From: JANMEB01 sp041745295
GTDB lineage: Bacteria; Planctomycetota; Planctomycetia; Pirellulales; Pirellulaceae
Assembly: GCA_041745295.1 (NCBI GenBank)
Contig: JBGTJE010000053.1
Span: forward strand, 88,080-152,079
DNA length: 64,000 bases
Direction: 5' to 3'
Shown here: positions 35,682 to 46,446 of the stretch, piece after piece
Numbering within the stretch: position 1 is the stretch's first letter
Layout of the letters: the number at the start of each line of letters is the position of its first letter
Made by a program: the position numbers and the translations under genes
The notes under the pieces: model-generated
What the model was told of the DNA's origin: nothing
What the model saw: only the letters and a program-made list of their open reading frames with translations
Databases searched by the model: none

Positions 35682-35942
35682 TTGTTAAAGAACTTATCCT
35701 TATTTGCGGTTGGCCTTATCGCGGCAGTTTCCATCGGTTGCGGTGGAACGGCGCCTCCGACAACCGCCACTGAATCGTCAAACGTTTCGCCGGAGACGGC
35801 CAAGGCCTTACAAGCTGCGGCGAAAGAAGCCAAGGGTGACGATTTGACCCCCGAAGATGAGGCCTCCATGGCATCGCCCGCGGGTAACAAGGGCGCCGGT
35901 GTGCCACGTCAGGCGATTCCTGACGGAACTCCCAAACAATAA
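35682..35942 (+). CDS. Small predicted lipoprotein
   Basis: An 86-residue protein starting at TTG 35682, preceded by GGAGGGG at the correct spacing. NLSLFAVGLIAAVSIGCGG is a short signal peptide with a lipobox-like SIGC; the mature part is Thr/Ala/Pro-rich and acidic in the middle (KGDDLTPEDEASM). No family was recognised. Small lipoproteins like this often follow DUF1559 genes in Planctomycetes, but here a terminator separates them. Confidence 0.75.
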   Translation: MLKNLSLFAVGLIAAVSIGCGGTAPPTTATESSNVSPETAKALQAAAKEAKGDDLTPEDEASMASPAGNKGAGVPRQAIPDGTPKQ

Positions 35943-35966
35943 GTCTCCGTCAAAATCCAAGCGCGG

Positions 35967-35989
35967 CGCCGGTTCAATGCCGGCGTTTT
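35967..35989 (+). terminator. Probable terminator after the small lipoprotein
   Basis: The stem CGCCGG-TTCAATG-CCGGCG is followed by TTTTGCGTTTT, 24 bases after the stop codon. The six-pair stem is shorter than that after the DUF1559 gene. Confidence 0.7.
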
Positions 35990-36055
35990 GCGTTTTGATA
36001 CCTGCCTCGCCTAAAGCGGGTTGGTTCCTGCCTGTTTTTTTTTTGACGAACCCAG

Positions 36056-36601
36056 ATGAGCTCGCCTCCGCCAGCCGACAGTGACTCCAAAACCATTTTG
36101 GTGGTCGACGACGACGAAGTCCTGCGCTCTCGCTTGCAACGCGCGTTTGCCCGCCGTGGATTTTCGGTTTGTTGCGCCGACGGCTTCGATCAAGCGATCG
36201 CGATCGCCAAAGTCCGTTACCCCGATTTGGCCATTCTCGATCTCAAGATGCCCGGCAAATCCGGTATCGAATTGCTGGTCGAACTGCGAAAGCTTTTGCC
36301 GTACATCCAAGTTGTCGTACTCACGGGTTACGCCAGTGTCACTAACGCGGTCGACGCCATTAAGCTTGGCGCCGTCAACTACGTCACGAAACCAGCCGAC
36401 GCCGACCAACTCTTGGCGGCATTCGATGCCCGACCTGCGATCGCAGAGTCGCAGTTTTCGCCACCGTCGTTGGCGCAAGCGGAATGGGAGCACATCCAGC
36501 GGGTTTTGGCCGAATGCAGCGGAAATATCTCCGAAGCGGCCCAACTCTTGGAGATTCCTCGGCGAACACTGCAACGAAAACTCAAAAAGATGCTGCCCTA
36601 G
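36056..36601 (+). CDS. Response regulator, RegA/PrrA/ActR-like
   Basis: A 181-residue two-domain regulator. The receiver (1-125) has VVDDDEVLRSRL, phosphoacceptor D62 in LAILDLKMPGKSG, T90 and K112 in VTKPADADQL. A short linker leads to a Fis-type HTH (about 140-181) containing SGNISEAAQLLEIPRRTLQR, strongly resembling RegA/PrrA. In proteobacteria the cognate RegB kinase senses quinone redox state and RegA controls respiratory genes. No kinase is nearby. The gene lies 168 bases upstream of the alternative complex III operon, so control of this operon is plausible. Confidence 0.85.
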   Translation: MSSPPPADSDSKTILVVDDDEVLRSRLQRAFARRGFSVCCADGFDQAIAIAKVRYPDLAILDLKMPGKSGIELLVELRKLLPYIQVVVLTGYASVTNAVDAIKLGAVNYVTKPADADQLLAAFDARPAIAESQFSPPSLAQAEWEHIQRVLAECSGNISEAAQLLEIPRRTLQRKLKKMLP

Positions 36602-36768
36602 CACCCCCTCGAAAGGATGCGACGATTTGGCGCCTCGACGTACCCTCCGATATTACGTAGATTTTGTCGGCCAGTGAAACGGCGCATGCGTAGGGAACCG
36701 CACGGTGCAGCGGCCCAGCATGCGGTTTTGTGCCATTCGTGGGCGGCTTCTTTCTGAGAACCATTCGG

Positions 36769-37632
36769 ATGCATGAATTTCAGTTTCCAAATTGGGTCAA
36801 TAAATTCGTCGTCGTTTTAATCGTGGCGTTTGTCGTCGGCGGCGGGTATTTGGCGACCTGCATTTTCGCGGCCATCTTGCCCTCCTCGGTCAACGTAGGC
36901 CATGCCCCAATTCAACCCGTGCCCTATAGCCACAAGCTTCACGTAGGCAAGCTCAAGCTCGATTGCCGGTATTGTCATAATACAGTCGAGCAAACCGCCG
37001 GGGCGGCGATTCCGGCGACGGCCACGTGCGGAAATTGTCACGGCGGCGGTCGGGGCACCACCGCAAAGCTGGGTATTATCTTCCCCGAAAGCGATGCCTT
37101 ACATCCGATTCGCACGAGTTTGGAAACCAAGGAACCCGTCCTCTGGATCAAGGTCCACGATTTACCAGATTTCGTTTTCTTCAATCACAGCGCACACGTC
37201 AATCGCGGCGTGAGTTGCGTATCGTGTCACGGGCGCGTCGACAAAATGGAAGTCGTCACGCAAGTCGAATCGTTGTCGATGAAGTGGTGTTTGGATTGCC
37301 ACCGCAATCCAGAGCCCAATATTCGGCCCGTCGAATTTGTCACGGCGTTGGATTGGAATCCGACTCCATCTGAGTTGGACAAGATTTTCGATCAGCAAAT
37401 CGAACAGAGCTTTGGGCAGATCGATGCGGATGGCGACGGCCACTTGAGCTATGTCGACGCCCGGCACCTCGTGGATCGTCCCGAGTCACTCGACTCCGAT
37501 CAAAACCAACAACTAACCAAAGACGAATTGAGCGTGGGCACAACCGATGTCGATCGAACGGCATTGGGGCGTCTCTTGATGTCGGTCAATGGAATTCACC
37601 CCACCCAGAATTGCTCAACATGTCATCGATAG
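36769..37632 (+). CDS. actA: Alternative complex III pentahaem cytochrome subunit ActA
   Basis: A 287-residue membrane-anchored cytochrome c from ATG 36769 (the frame extends to 36730). One N-terminal helix (FVVVLIVAFVVGGGYLATCI) is followed by five CxxCH motifs: CRYCH, CGNCH, CVSCH, CLDCH and CSTCH, matching ActA. PVPYSHKLHVGKLKLDCRYC and SMKWCLDCHRNPE are characteristic. Between haem motifs 4 and 5, at about residues 218-252, are two EF-hand-like loops, DADGDGHLSYVD and DSDQNQQLTKDE. ACIII oxidises quinol and passes electrons to the oxidase. Confidence 0.9.
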   Translation: MHEFQFPNWVNKFVVVLIVAFVVGGGYLATCIFAAILPSSVNVGHAPIQPVPYSHKLHVGKLKLDCRYCHNTVEQTAGAAIPATATCGNCHGGGRGTTAKLGIIFPESDALHPIRTSLETKEPVLWIKVHDLPDFVFFNHSAHVNRGVSCVSCHGRVDKMEVVTQVESLSMKWCLDCHRNPEPNIRPVEFVTALDWNPTPSELDKIFDQQIEQSFGQIDADGDGHLSYVDARHLVDRPESLDSDQNQQLTKDELSVGTTDVDRTALGRLLMSVNGIHPTQNCSTCHR

Positions 37633-40600
37633 CGAACGGATCCTCCGCCCCGCAGTGGCCCGCCGTCGAGCCCCACGACGAGATTCGGGATTTGTACGTT
37701 TCGTTGGAGCGCGAGTTTCCGCAGGCGGCCGCCGAGTTTAGTGATGGAATCTCACGGCGTCGCTGGTTGCAATTGATGGGTGCTTCGTTGGCGCTTTCCG
37801 GCGCGGCAGGCTGCCGTTACAAAGTCGAAAATATTGCACCGTTTGTGTTCCGACCCCAGGATCGTAATCCCGGGACGTATACTCGCTACGCGACGGCAAT
37901 CGACCTCGACGGCGTCGCACTCCCGTTGTTGGTCAACACCGTCGACGGACGACCGCTGAAGGTTGATGGCAACCCCGAGCATCCCGATTCGCACGGCAAA
38001 GCGGATATTTTTGCTCAGGCACGGATCTTGGATTTGTACGACCCAGACCGCAGCCGAGCGCCTTCGGAGAAAACGGCGACCAGCCGGCGCGAAGCGACTT
38101 GGACGGAATTCTCGTCGGCCATTTCTCAAGTGCTGAAAGGAGTTGCCGGCAACCACGGGGGAGCAATCGCGGTTCTTGCCCAACCCAATTCGTCTCCCAG
38201 CCAAAAAAGGCTGCGCCAGCGATTCTTGGAAAAATTTCCCGCCGCGAAATGGTTTGAATACTCCTCGGTCGGAAATGATAACGAGCTTCAAGGATGCAAG
38301 CGAGCGTTTGGCCAGCCGCTGCGACCACTCGTTGCCTTCGACAAATGCAAAATCATTCTTTCGATCGACTCAGATTTCCTCAGCTTGGGCGGACCAGCGA
38401 TCCGCGCCAGCCACCAGTTCGTCGAGGGTCGGAACCCCGACAAGGATTGGATGAGCCGAGTGTACGCCGTCGAGAGTCAATTTTCGTTGCTTGGTGCTTT
38501 GGCCGACCATCGAGTCGCGCTGGCGCCGAGTCAGATCGCTTCGTTCGTCGCGGCGTTGGAAATGGGGATCGCTGCAAATCCCATCGATCCAGCGAACGCG
38601 GGCGACGGCAAGGACAAATTTCTCGCGGCCGTTATCAGCGATTTGATTGCCCATAAAGGGGAGTGCTGCGTGGTCGGCGGGTGGTCGCAGCCGCCGGAAG
38701 TCCAAGCCGCTATTTGGCGCGTCAATCAGGCGCTTGGAAACATCGGCAGCACGATATCTTTTGCTGCCGCCGAAGACCGTGCGCCCTACGTGGGACAACT
38801 GGCTGAGATGATCAAGGAGTTGGAAGCCGGATTGACGACATTGCTGATTCTGGATGGAAACCCGGTCTACGACGCTCCCGTCGACCTGAAATTCGCCGAA
38901 TCGCTGAAGAGAGTTCAACATTCCGTCTATATCGGATTAACCGAAAACGAAACCTCGCGCGAGTGCGGCTGGTTTGCCAACATCTCGCATCCATTGGAAG
39001 CTTGGGGTGATGGACGATCATACGACGGCTCGTTTTGCATCGCGCAGCCGATGATCGCGCCACTCTATGGCAGTCGATCGATGATTGAGTTTCTCTCGTC
39101 GGTCCTCGGGGAAGAAAAATCGGGCTTGGAAATTGTGCGGGAAACGGCCAGTGCCGTTTTGACCGGCGAGTCGGCAGACGACGCCTGGTCCAATGCGGTA
39201 CACAACGGTTTCATCGATGGCACCGCGGAAAAACCAGTCGAAGTGACCTTAATCGATACCCAACGACTTACGCCGCTGAAAGATTGGAAATCGAATTGGG
39301 AGGGAGGCAGCCTTGAATTGGTTTTTGCTCCAAGCCGCCAATTGTTCGATGGACGATTTGCCAACAGCGGTTGGCTGCAAGAGCTTCCAGACTTCGTTAC
39401 CAAACTGACCTGGGACAACGCGGCCGTGGTGAGTCCCAAGACGGCGCGGCTCAATAATCTCTCCCAAGCCCACATGGTGAAGATCGAATTGGACGGCAAG
39501 CGAATTGACTTGCCGGTTCATATTCAGCCGGGCCATGCCAACGGAACGGTCACGGTAGCCTTGGGGTACGGCCGTTGGATGGTGGGTCGTGTCGGCGGCG
39601 ATGAAGCCAAAGGCATTCCGTTGGTTGGCGCTAATGCCGGACTTTTGCGAAACAGCGCGAACATGTACTCGCGGCCCAACGTTGACCTTGTAGAGTACTC
39701 CGGGCGCGTGCGACTGGCATTGAGCCAAGACCCTTACACGCTCGATGCAATGGGCCGTAAGGGAATTCGGGATCGATTGGGGGGCAACAGCCCGCTCATC
39801 CGTTCTGGGACCTTTGATCAATACCGTGAGTTCGTCGCCCAGCATGGTCCGATGGTGGACGAAGCCGAGTTAAAGACAGAACACGACCCGGATTGGTCCG
39901 GACATGCTACTCCGGTGCCGAAGGAGTCGGCGAAAGACTCGCGGAAATTGACAGTCATCAATGCAAGCAATCCCCCCGATCAGGATGAGCATGGCGGCGA
40001 ATCAGCCGCTGGCCATGACCACGCGGGGGACCACGATACGCATTGGCCGCAAGGACTCGTTCCGCATTTCGAAAACAAGAGCCTTTCTCCGGGACCCAAA
40101 TACTCGGCCACGCACAAATGGGCCATGTCGATCGACCTCTCGAAGTGTATCGGCTGCAACGCCTGCGTGATCGCCTGCCAAGCGGAAAACAACGTTCCGA
40201 TCGTCGGCAAGGAACAGGTTGTCCGTGGTCGAGAAATGAGCTGGATTCGCATCGATGCTTATGTCATCGACGACCCGCAAAACGATCCCGATGCCGAAAA
40301 TGCGGAGTTTAAATTCCAGCCCGTCACCTGTCAGCATTGCGAAAACGCCCCGTGCGAAACGGTCTGCCCTGTTGCCGCGACTGTGCATAGCACGGAAGGG
40401 CTCAACGATATGGTTTATAACCGCTGCATCGGCACGCGCTATTGCGGCAATAACTGCCCGTACAAAGTCCGGCGCTTTAATTATTTGAATTACACCGAGG
40501 CAGTGACCCTCATCAAATACCCGAATGAGGGCATCTACAACGAGCAAGAAAAGCAGATGCGCGGCTTGGGGATGAACCCCGAAGTCACGGTGCGCAGCCG

Positions 40601-40913
40601 CGGCGTGATGGAGAAATGCACGTATTGCGTGCAACGGATCCAAAATACGAGAATTCTTGCCCGCAACGAACAGCGCCCCATCGGCCCCAACGAAATCACG
40701 ACCGCCTGCCAAGACGCTTGTCCCACCGGAGCCATCGTCTTCGGCAACATGGCGGATCGGCAGAGCGACGTCCACAAAAATCATCGCAGCGTCCGCGCCT
40801 ACCAGTTGTTGGACCAACTTGGCAACATTCCGCGCACTCGTTATTTGGCCCGCGTTCGCAATCCCAATCCAGCGCTGCTGAACCCGGCGACGACCACAGA
40901 ATCACATTCGTAA
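37620..40913 (+). CDS. actB: Alternative complex III iron-sulfur subunit ActB
   Basis: A protein of 1097 residues from ATG 37620, overlapping actA by 13 bases; a TTG at 37611 is also possible. SRRRWLQLMGASLALSGAAGC is a Tat signal. The long central part is a molybdopterin-oxidoreductase-like domain without cofactor function in ACIII. The C-terminal part is ferredoxin-like: CIGCNACVIACQ, CQHCENAPCETVCP, CIGTRYCGNNCP and CTYCVQR with CQDACP, giving sites for four clusters. It carries electrons in the quinol:acceptor oxidoreductase. The fusion is usual for ActB. Confidence 0.92.
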   Translation: MSSIANGSSAPQWPAVEPHDEIRDLYVSLEREFPQAAAEFSDGISRRRWLQLMGASLALSGAAGCRYKVENIAPFVFRPQDRNPGTYTRYATAIDLDGVALPLLVNTVDGRPLKVDGNPEHPDSHGKADIFAQARILDLYDPDRSRAPSEKTATSRREATWTEFSSAISQVLKGVAGNHGGAIAVLAQPNSSPSQKRLRQRFLEKFPAAKWFEYSSVGNDNELQGCKRAFGQPLRPLVAFDKCKIILSIDSDFLSLGGPAIRASHQFVEGRNPDKDWMSRVYAVESQFSLLGALADHRVALAPSQIASFVAALEMGIAANPIDPANAGDGKDKFLAAVISDLIAHKGECCVVGGWSQPPEVQAAIWRVNQALGNIGSTISFAAAEDRAPYVGQLAEMIKELEAGLTTLLILDGNPVYDAPVDLKFAESLKRVQHSVYIGLTENETSRECGWFANISHPLEAWGDGRSYDGSFCIAQPMIAPLYGSRSMIEFLSSVLGEEKSGLEIVRETASAVLTGESADDAWSNAVHNGFIDGTAEKPVEVTLIDTQRLTPLKDWKSNWEGGSLELVFAPSRQLFDGRFANSGWLQELPDFVTKLTWDNAAVVSPKTARLNNLSQAHMVKIELDGKRIDLPVHIQPGHANGTVTVALGYGRWMVGRVGGDEAKGIPLVGANAGLLRNSANMYSRPNVDLVEYSGRVRLALSQDPYTLDAMGRKGIRDRLGGNSPLIRSGTFDQYREFVAQHGPMVDEAELKTEHDPDWSGHATPVPKESAKDSRKLTVINASNPPDQDEHGGESAAGHDHAGDHDTHWPQGLVPHFENKSLSPGPKYSATHKWAMSIDLSKCIGCNACVIACQAENNVPIVGKEQVVRGREMSWIRIDAYVIDDPQNDPDAENAEFKFQPVTCQHCENAPCETVCPVAATVHSTEGLNDMVYNRCIGTRYCGNNCPYKVRRFNYLNYTEAVTLIKYPNEGIYNEQEKQMRGLGMNPEVTVRSRGVMEKCTYCVQRIQNTRILARNEQRPIGPNEITTACQDACPTGAIVFGNMADRQSDVHKNHRSVRAYQLLDQLGNIPRTRYLARVRNPNPALLNPATTTESHS

Positions 40914-40922
40914 TCGAGTGGC

Positions 40923-42314
<1,392 letters not shown>

Positions 42315-42344
42315 TAACGACTGGGTTCCCATTCGGATCGAAAC

Positions 42345-43874
42345 ATGGTTTCCACTCACGCACATCCCGATCACGCGAAAGCACATTCCGCCCCTCGGCC
42401 GGATTCGGAACTGATCGGACTGCTCGCCGAATTCGAAGACCAGGACGCGTTGTTAGACGCCTGCGAGCATGCCCGCTCGTCGGGTTACAAAAAATTCGAT
42501 GCCTATAGCCCGTTCCCCGTTCACGGCATCGACCAAGCGATGGGAATTCGCCGAACGATGTTGCCATTTTTCGTTTTGGCAATTGCCCTGGGCGCAGTTG
42601 TCCTCGGTGTGGGAATGCAATGGTATGCCAACCGCGCCGTGTTTTCGCCGCTTTTTCCCGGCTTCGATTTCATCATCAGCGGCAAACCGCTGTGGAGCTT
42701 GCCCGCCAACATTCCCGTGGCGTTCGAAGTGATCGTCTTGAGCAGTTGCTTCGCGACATTTCTCGGCATGTGGTACCTCAATCGACTTCCCCGGTTGGCC
42801 AATCCACTATTCCGAATCGAGCGCTTTAAACGCGCGTCGGACGACCGTTTCTTCCTCATGATCGAGAAATCGGACCCGCAGTTCGATGCCGATCAAACGC
42901 AAGAGCAAATGCGTGGTTGGGGAGCGGCCGCAGTCGAAGCCGTTCGCTTGGACCTCACCGATCACCAGATTCCATTGGGACTCAGACGTATCGGCCTCAT
43001 CACGGGATTGCTGTTGCTGCTGCCCCCCGCGCTCATTTATCGCGCACAGCATGCGACGAATCCTGAGCCGCGACTGCACTTCATGCCCGACATGGATTGG
43101 CAATATCGATTCGGCGCGCAAAACGTTGGACCGATGTGGTACAACGATCGCGTTCCGCAATTTTTCTTCGCCGACAAGAGCGTGATGCGACTGCCGGTCG
43201 AGGGGACTGTTCCGCGCGGCGGTCTAGAAACCGACATTGAGTTGTTCCGCGGAATCAAAGCCGGGTCGAAAATACCGGACCCCAGCACCGCACCACCCCT
43301 ACCGACGACGCCACCAGCCGATGAACAAGAGGCGGCGGCGCTGGCGCTCGCCCAAGCGGCGCTCGAACCCGAGTGGGTCACCACTTTTCCGGCCGCGCTG
43401 ACCGTTGATCAAGCGATGGTCGAGCGCGGTCGCGACCGCTTCAATATTTATTGCGTCGTCTGCCATGGGTACGCGGGAGAGGGAGACGGATTGGTCAACG
43501 AACGAGCTTTGGAATTAGCCATCAATTCGCCCATTCAAAAAGGGGCCACGACGAACGCGACCTGGACCAAGGCCAAATCCTTTCACGATCCTGAAGTCGC
43601 CAAACAACCGATCGGGCGCATTTTTGACACGATTACCAATGGCCGGTCGACGATGGGTCCTTACGGGAGCCAGATCTCGACGCGCGACCGTTGGGCGATT
43701 GTGCTGTACGTCAAGTCGCTGCAAAAAGCTTGGATTGACCCGCCCAAGCCAACGATACCCGCCGCCAATGTGCCTCCGGGAGCAAGCGATGCACGGCCAT
43801 CCAATGTTTCGCCAACGGAAGGCAAGTCGGACGAGAAAACGGATCCGCCACTGCTGGATACCAAGGGCAATTAG
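42345..43874 (+). CDS. actDE: Fused alternative complex III subunits ActD and ActE
   Basis: A 509-residue fusion. The N-terminal 170 residues (LIGLLAEFEDQDALLDACEH, YSPFPVHGIDQAMGIRRTML) match ActD (DUF3341) with two membrane helices. Another helix near residue 222 and a Pro-rich linker (about 320-330) lead to a cytochrome c domain with CVVCHGYAGEGDG and a Met-ligand region GRSTMGPYG, equal to ActE. Elsewhere ActD and ActE can be separate genes. The tail is Pro/Ser-rich. Confidence 0.9.
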   Translation: MVSTHAHPDHAKAHSAPRPDSELIGLLAEFEDQDALLDACEHARSSGYKKFDAYSPFPVHGIDQAMGIRRTMLPFFVLAIALGAVVLGVGMQWYANRAVFSPLFPGFDFIISGKPLWSLPANIPVAFEVIVLSSCFATFLGMWYLNRLPRLANPLFRIERFKRASDDRFFLMIEKSDPQFDADQTQEQMRGWGAAAVEAVRLDLTDHQIPLGLRRIGLITGLLLLLPPALIYRAQHATNPEPRLHFMPDMDWQYRFGAQNVGPMWYNDRVPQFFFADKSVMRLPVEGTVPRGGLETDIELFRGIKAGSKIPDPSTAPPLPTTPPADEQEAAALALAQAALEPEWVTTFPAALTVDQAMVERGRDRFNIYCVVCHGYAGEGDGLVNERALELAINSPIQKGATTNATWTKAKSFHDPEVAKQPIGRIFDTITNGRSTMGPYGSQISTRDRWAIVLYVKSLQKAWIDPPKPTIPAANVPPGASDARPSNVSPTEGKSDEKTDPPLLDTKGN

Positions 43875-43897
43875 AGTTTTGATTTGAGCAGAGCATT

Positions 43898-45166
43898 ATG
43901 CGACACAAACGAGAAGCAAAAATTACTTCGCCGGTCATCACGCTGGGTGATGATAGCTATCGCATCATGTCGATCGCTGGATTTGTTGGAATCGCAGGGC
44001 TCGTCTTGGCATTTGTATTTGCACTCGTCTTCCATAGTGGCAGCGCGTGGCAGCGATTCTCTTACGGGTACTTGGTTAACTTTTGCTTCTACACGACGAT
44101 TTCCCTGGGCGCGTTGTTTTTCGTCACCGTTCACCATTTAAACCGCGCTGGATGGAGCGTCACGGTGCGGCGGATTGCCGAAATCTTGGCCATGGCAATC
44201 ATTCCGATGTTTGCCTTGTTCCTACCGATCTTGCTGCCGTTGCTCGTTGGAAACAGCGATCTCTACGTGTGGAACCAACCGGGTTGGACAGCGGCGTATG
44301 CCGGCCACACCTTGACCGATTTGGAAAAGCTAAAAGGAGCCTATCTTTCCAGCGGTTTTTTTGGCATCCGCTCGGTGATTTGTTTCGCGATTTGGAGCGG
44401 TATGGCACTTTTCTTTTTTGGACAATCGCTACGCCAAGACGTTTCTGGAGATCCCAAGTTGACCTCTCGAATGCAGAATTGGGCCGCTCCACTGATGATC
44501 ATCTTTGCACTGACGTTGGTGGTTTCCTCGTTCGATTGGGAAATGTCGCTTTCGCCGATGTGGTTCAGCACAATGTTTCCGGTTTGCTTTTTTGCCGGCG
44601 CCGTGATGAGCGGTGCCGCCGCAATCGCCTTGGTGGCCTTGTTGTTGCAGCGCAGCGGAAGAGTCACGGATGAAATCACGGTCGACAACATTCACGACTT
44701 GGGCAAGTTGATGTTTTCTTTCATTGTGTTTTGGGGGTACGTCGAGTTCAGCCAATTCATGCTGATTTGGTACGCCAACTTTCCCGAGGAAACGTTTTGG
44801 TTCAAGTATCGAACTTGGAACAGCGGCTGGATGATCGTCAGCATCGTGTTGTTGATCGGCCATCTGTTTGTTCCTTTCCTGGCTCTCTTGCCCCGCACGC
44901 TCAAACGAAGTCGAAAATTCATGATCGGGGCCACCGTCTATTTGTTGCTCATGCACTGGCTCGATCACTACTGGGTAATCATGCCACAAATCGGGTTCGA
45001 CGGAAAAGATTACGCTCCGTTTGTTTTTTCGATCGTGGAAATACTGTCGTTCGTTGGATTGGGCGGGTTGTTCGTCGCCATTTTCAGTTTCATTGCGTCG
45101 AACCGACCGTTGGTTCCCCTGCGAGATCCGCGATTAAGTGAAGCGCTGAACTATTCGAACACGTAG
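43898..45166 (+). CDS. actF: Alternative complex III membrane subunit ActF
   Basis: A 422-residue polytopic protein with about ten helices, in the position and length of ActF, the second NrfD-like subunit. FSYGYLVNFCFYTTISLGAL, HLNRAGWSVTVRRIAE, GYVEFSQFMLIWYANFPEET and MHWLDHYWVIMPQIG are family-like. It may hold a second quinone-related or proton channel. It is 23 bases downstream of actDE. Confidence 0.9.
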   Translation: MRHKREAKITSPVITLGDDSYRIMSIAGFVGIAGLVLAFVFALVFHSGSAWQRFSYGYLVNFCFYTTISLGALFFVTVHHLNRAGWSVTVRRIAEILAMAIIPMFALFLPILLPLLVGNSDLYVWNQPGWTAAYAGHTLTDLEKLKGAYLSSGFFGIRSVICFAIWSGMALFFFGQSLRQDVSGDPKLTSRMQNWAAPLMIIFALTLVVSSFDWEMSLSPMWFSTMFPVCFFAGAVMSGAAAIALVALLLQRSGRVTDEITVDNIHDLGKLMFSFIVFWGYVEFSQFMLIWYANFPEETFWFKYRTWNSGWMIVSIVLLIGHLFVPFLALLPRTLKRSRKFMIGATVYLLLMHWLDHYWVIMPQIGFDGKDYAPFVFSIVEILSFVGLGGLFVAIFSFIASNRPLVPLRDPRLSEALNYSNT

Positions 45167-45178
45167 AAAGTCAATGCC

Positions 45179-45514
45179 ATGATGCAACACGGCTCACACA
45201 CAGCGGCTCACACCGCTACAGATGCTGGCAATGCCAAGCCGAGCTACGACGACATCAACACGTCGCTGGTCGTTATGGTTGGGATTATCAGCGGAATCGT
45301 GACCTACCTGAGCGTCGTCGTGGTTCAAGCCCTGACCTACCAAATGGACATGAACATGATTCGCGAACGCTCGCACGGAATGCAATTCGTGAAGTCCGTC
45401 GAAGCAATCAATGCGCAACAAGCAAAATTGATTGCCGATCCGGCGAGCAACCGATTATCGATCGAACAAGCAATGGCTGAGACGGTTTCCCAATTCGCCG
45501 CGAAGAATCAATAA
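45179..45514 (+). CDS. Small single-helix membrane protein in the ACIII-oxidase operon
   Basis: A 111-residue protein with a His-rich N-terminus, one membrane helix (LVVMVGIISGIVTYLSVVVV) and a C-terminal amphipathic region (QAKLIADPASNRLSIEQAMA). It lies between actF and the Sco gene. A protein of this type is commonly seen next to ACIII genes in related bacteria, but its function is not known. Either of two adjacent ATGs (45179, 45182) could start it. Confidence 0.75.
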   Translation: MMQHGSHTAAHTATDAGNAKPSYDDINTSLVVMVGIISGIVTYLSVVVVQALTYQMDMNMIRERSHGMQFVKSVEAINAQQAKLIADPASNRLSIEQAMAETVSQFAAKNQ

Positions 45515-45546
45515 CCGCTGGAGCGGAATAAGCCAAAACTACCAAC

Positions 45547-46446
45547 ATGGCACGACAACTGTCCCTGATCATCACGATGTGGCTTGTGTGGCTCACGACC
45601 GGTGCGTTGAGCCAAGCGCAAGTCCTGCGCGAAAAGCCGGACGTCGCTAAAGAGATTCGAGTCGACCAGAAGATCGGTGAGACCGTGCCGTTGGCGGCGA
45701 AATTTCACGACGACCAAAACAATTACGTCGCGCTCGGCGACTTGTTCGACGGCGAACGCCCCGTGGTCATTTCGTTTAATTTTTCGAATTGTCCCCGCTT
45801 GTGCATCGTGCAATTTAACAATTTGGTCGCCGCGCTGATTCCGCTCGACCTCTTGCCAGGCCGCGACTTCCAGATCGTGTCGATCAGTTTGGATCCGCGC
45901 GACAAACCGTCCAACGCCAGCGAAACCAAACTGAAATACCTGGCCAGTTACGGCAAAATGGACACAAAAAACGGTTGGCATTTTTTGGTGGGCAATCAGG
46001 CCACGATCGAACAAGTCGCCGACGCATGCGGCATCCGCTACGAGTACATTCCCGAACAAGATTCGTTCTCGCACCCGTCGGCCTTTATTTTCTGCTCGCC
46101 CCAAGGCCAGATCATTCGCTATCTCAATGGCTTGGAAGGCAATTTGGCGAGTACGCTACGACCGGCGATTGTTGAAGCCGGCGAAGGGCGTGTTGGCGGC
46201 GTGATCGATCGCATGATGTACTTTGCTAGCTGTTACGAGTATGACCCAACCTCGGGTAAGTACACATTAGTTGCCCGAAAAATCATGCGCTGGGCCGCGA
46301 CGCTCACCATCGTCGGCTTGTTGATTGGTTTGGTTCCGTTTTGGTTTGGCCGGCGCCGCGCGTTGCGGTCGACGAGCGGCCCGGAAAACGACTTGAACGA
46401 ATTCCCCACTGGAACGGCTCCTTCGCCGAGCGAGGTTCATCCGTGA
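45547..46446 (+). CDS. SCO1/SenC family copper chaperone
   Basis: A 299-residue thioredoxin-fold protein. A signal peptide (IITMWLVWLTTGALSQ) precedes it. NFSNCPRLC (C82, C86) is the copper-binding CxxxC and H176 in SFSHPSAFIF the third ligand. A C-terminal helix (TLTIVGLLIGLVPFWFG) anchors it. It likely delivers copper to the CuA site of CoxB, whose GTG start overlaps its stop (GTGA). Confidence 0.9.
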   Translation: MARQLSLIITMWLVWLTTGALSQAQVLREKPDVAKEIRVDQKIGETVPLAAKFHDDQNNYVALGDLFDGERPVVISFNFSNCPRLCIVQFNNLVAALIPLDLLPGRDFQIVSISLDPRDKPSNASETKLKYLASYGKMDTKNGWHFLVGNQATIEQVADACGIRYEYIPEQDSFSHPSAFIFCSPQGQIIRYLNGLEGNLASTLRPAIVEAGEGRVGGVIDRMMYFASCYEYDPTSGKYTLVARKIMRWAATLTIVGLLIGLVPFWFGRRRALRSTSGPENDLNEFPTGTAPSPSEVHP

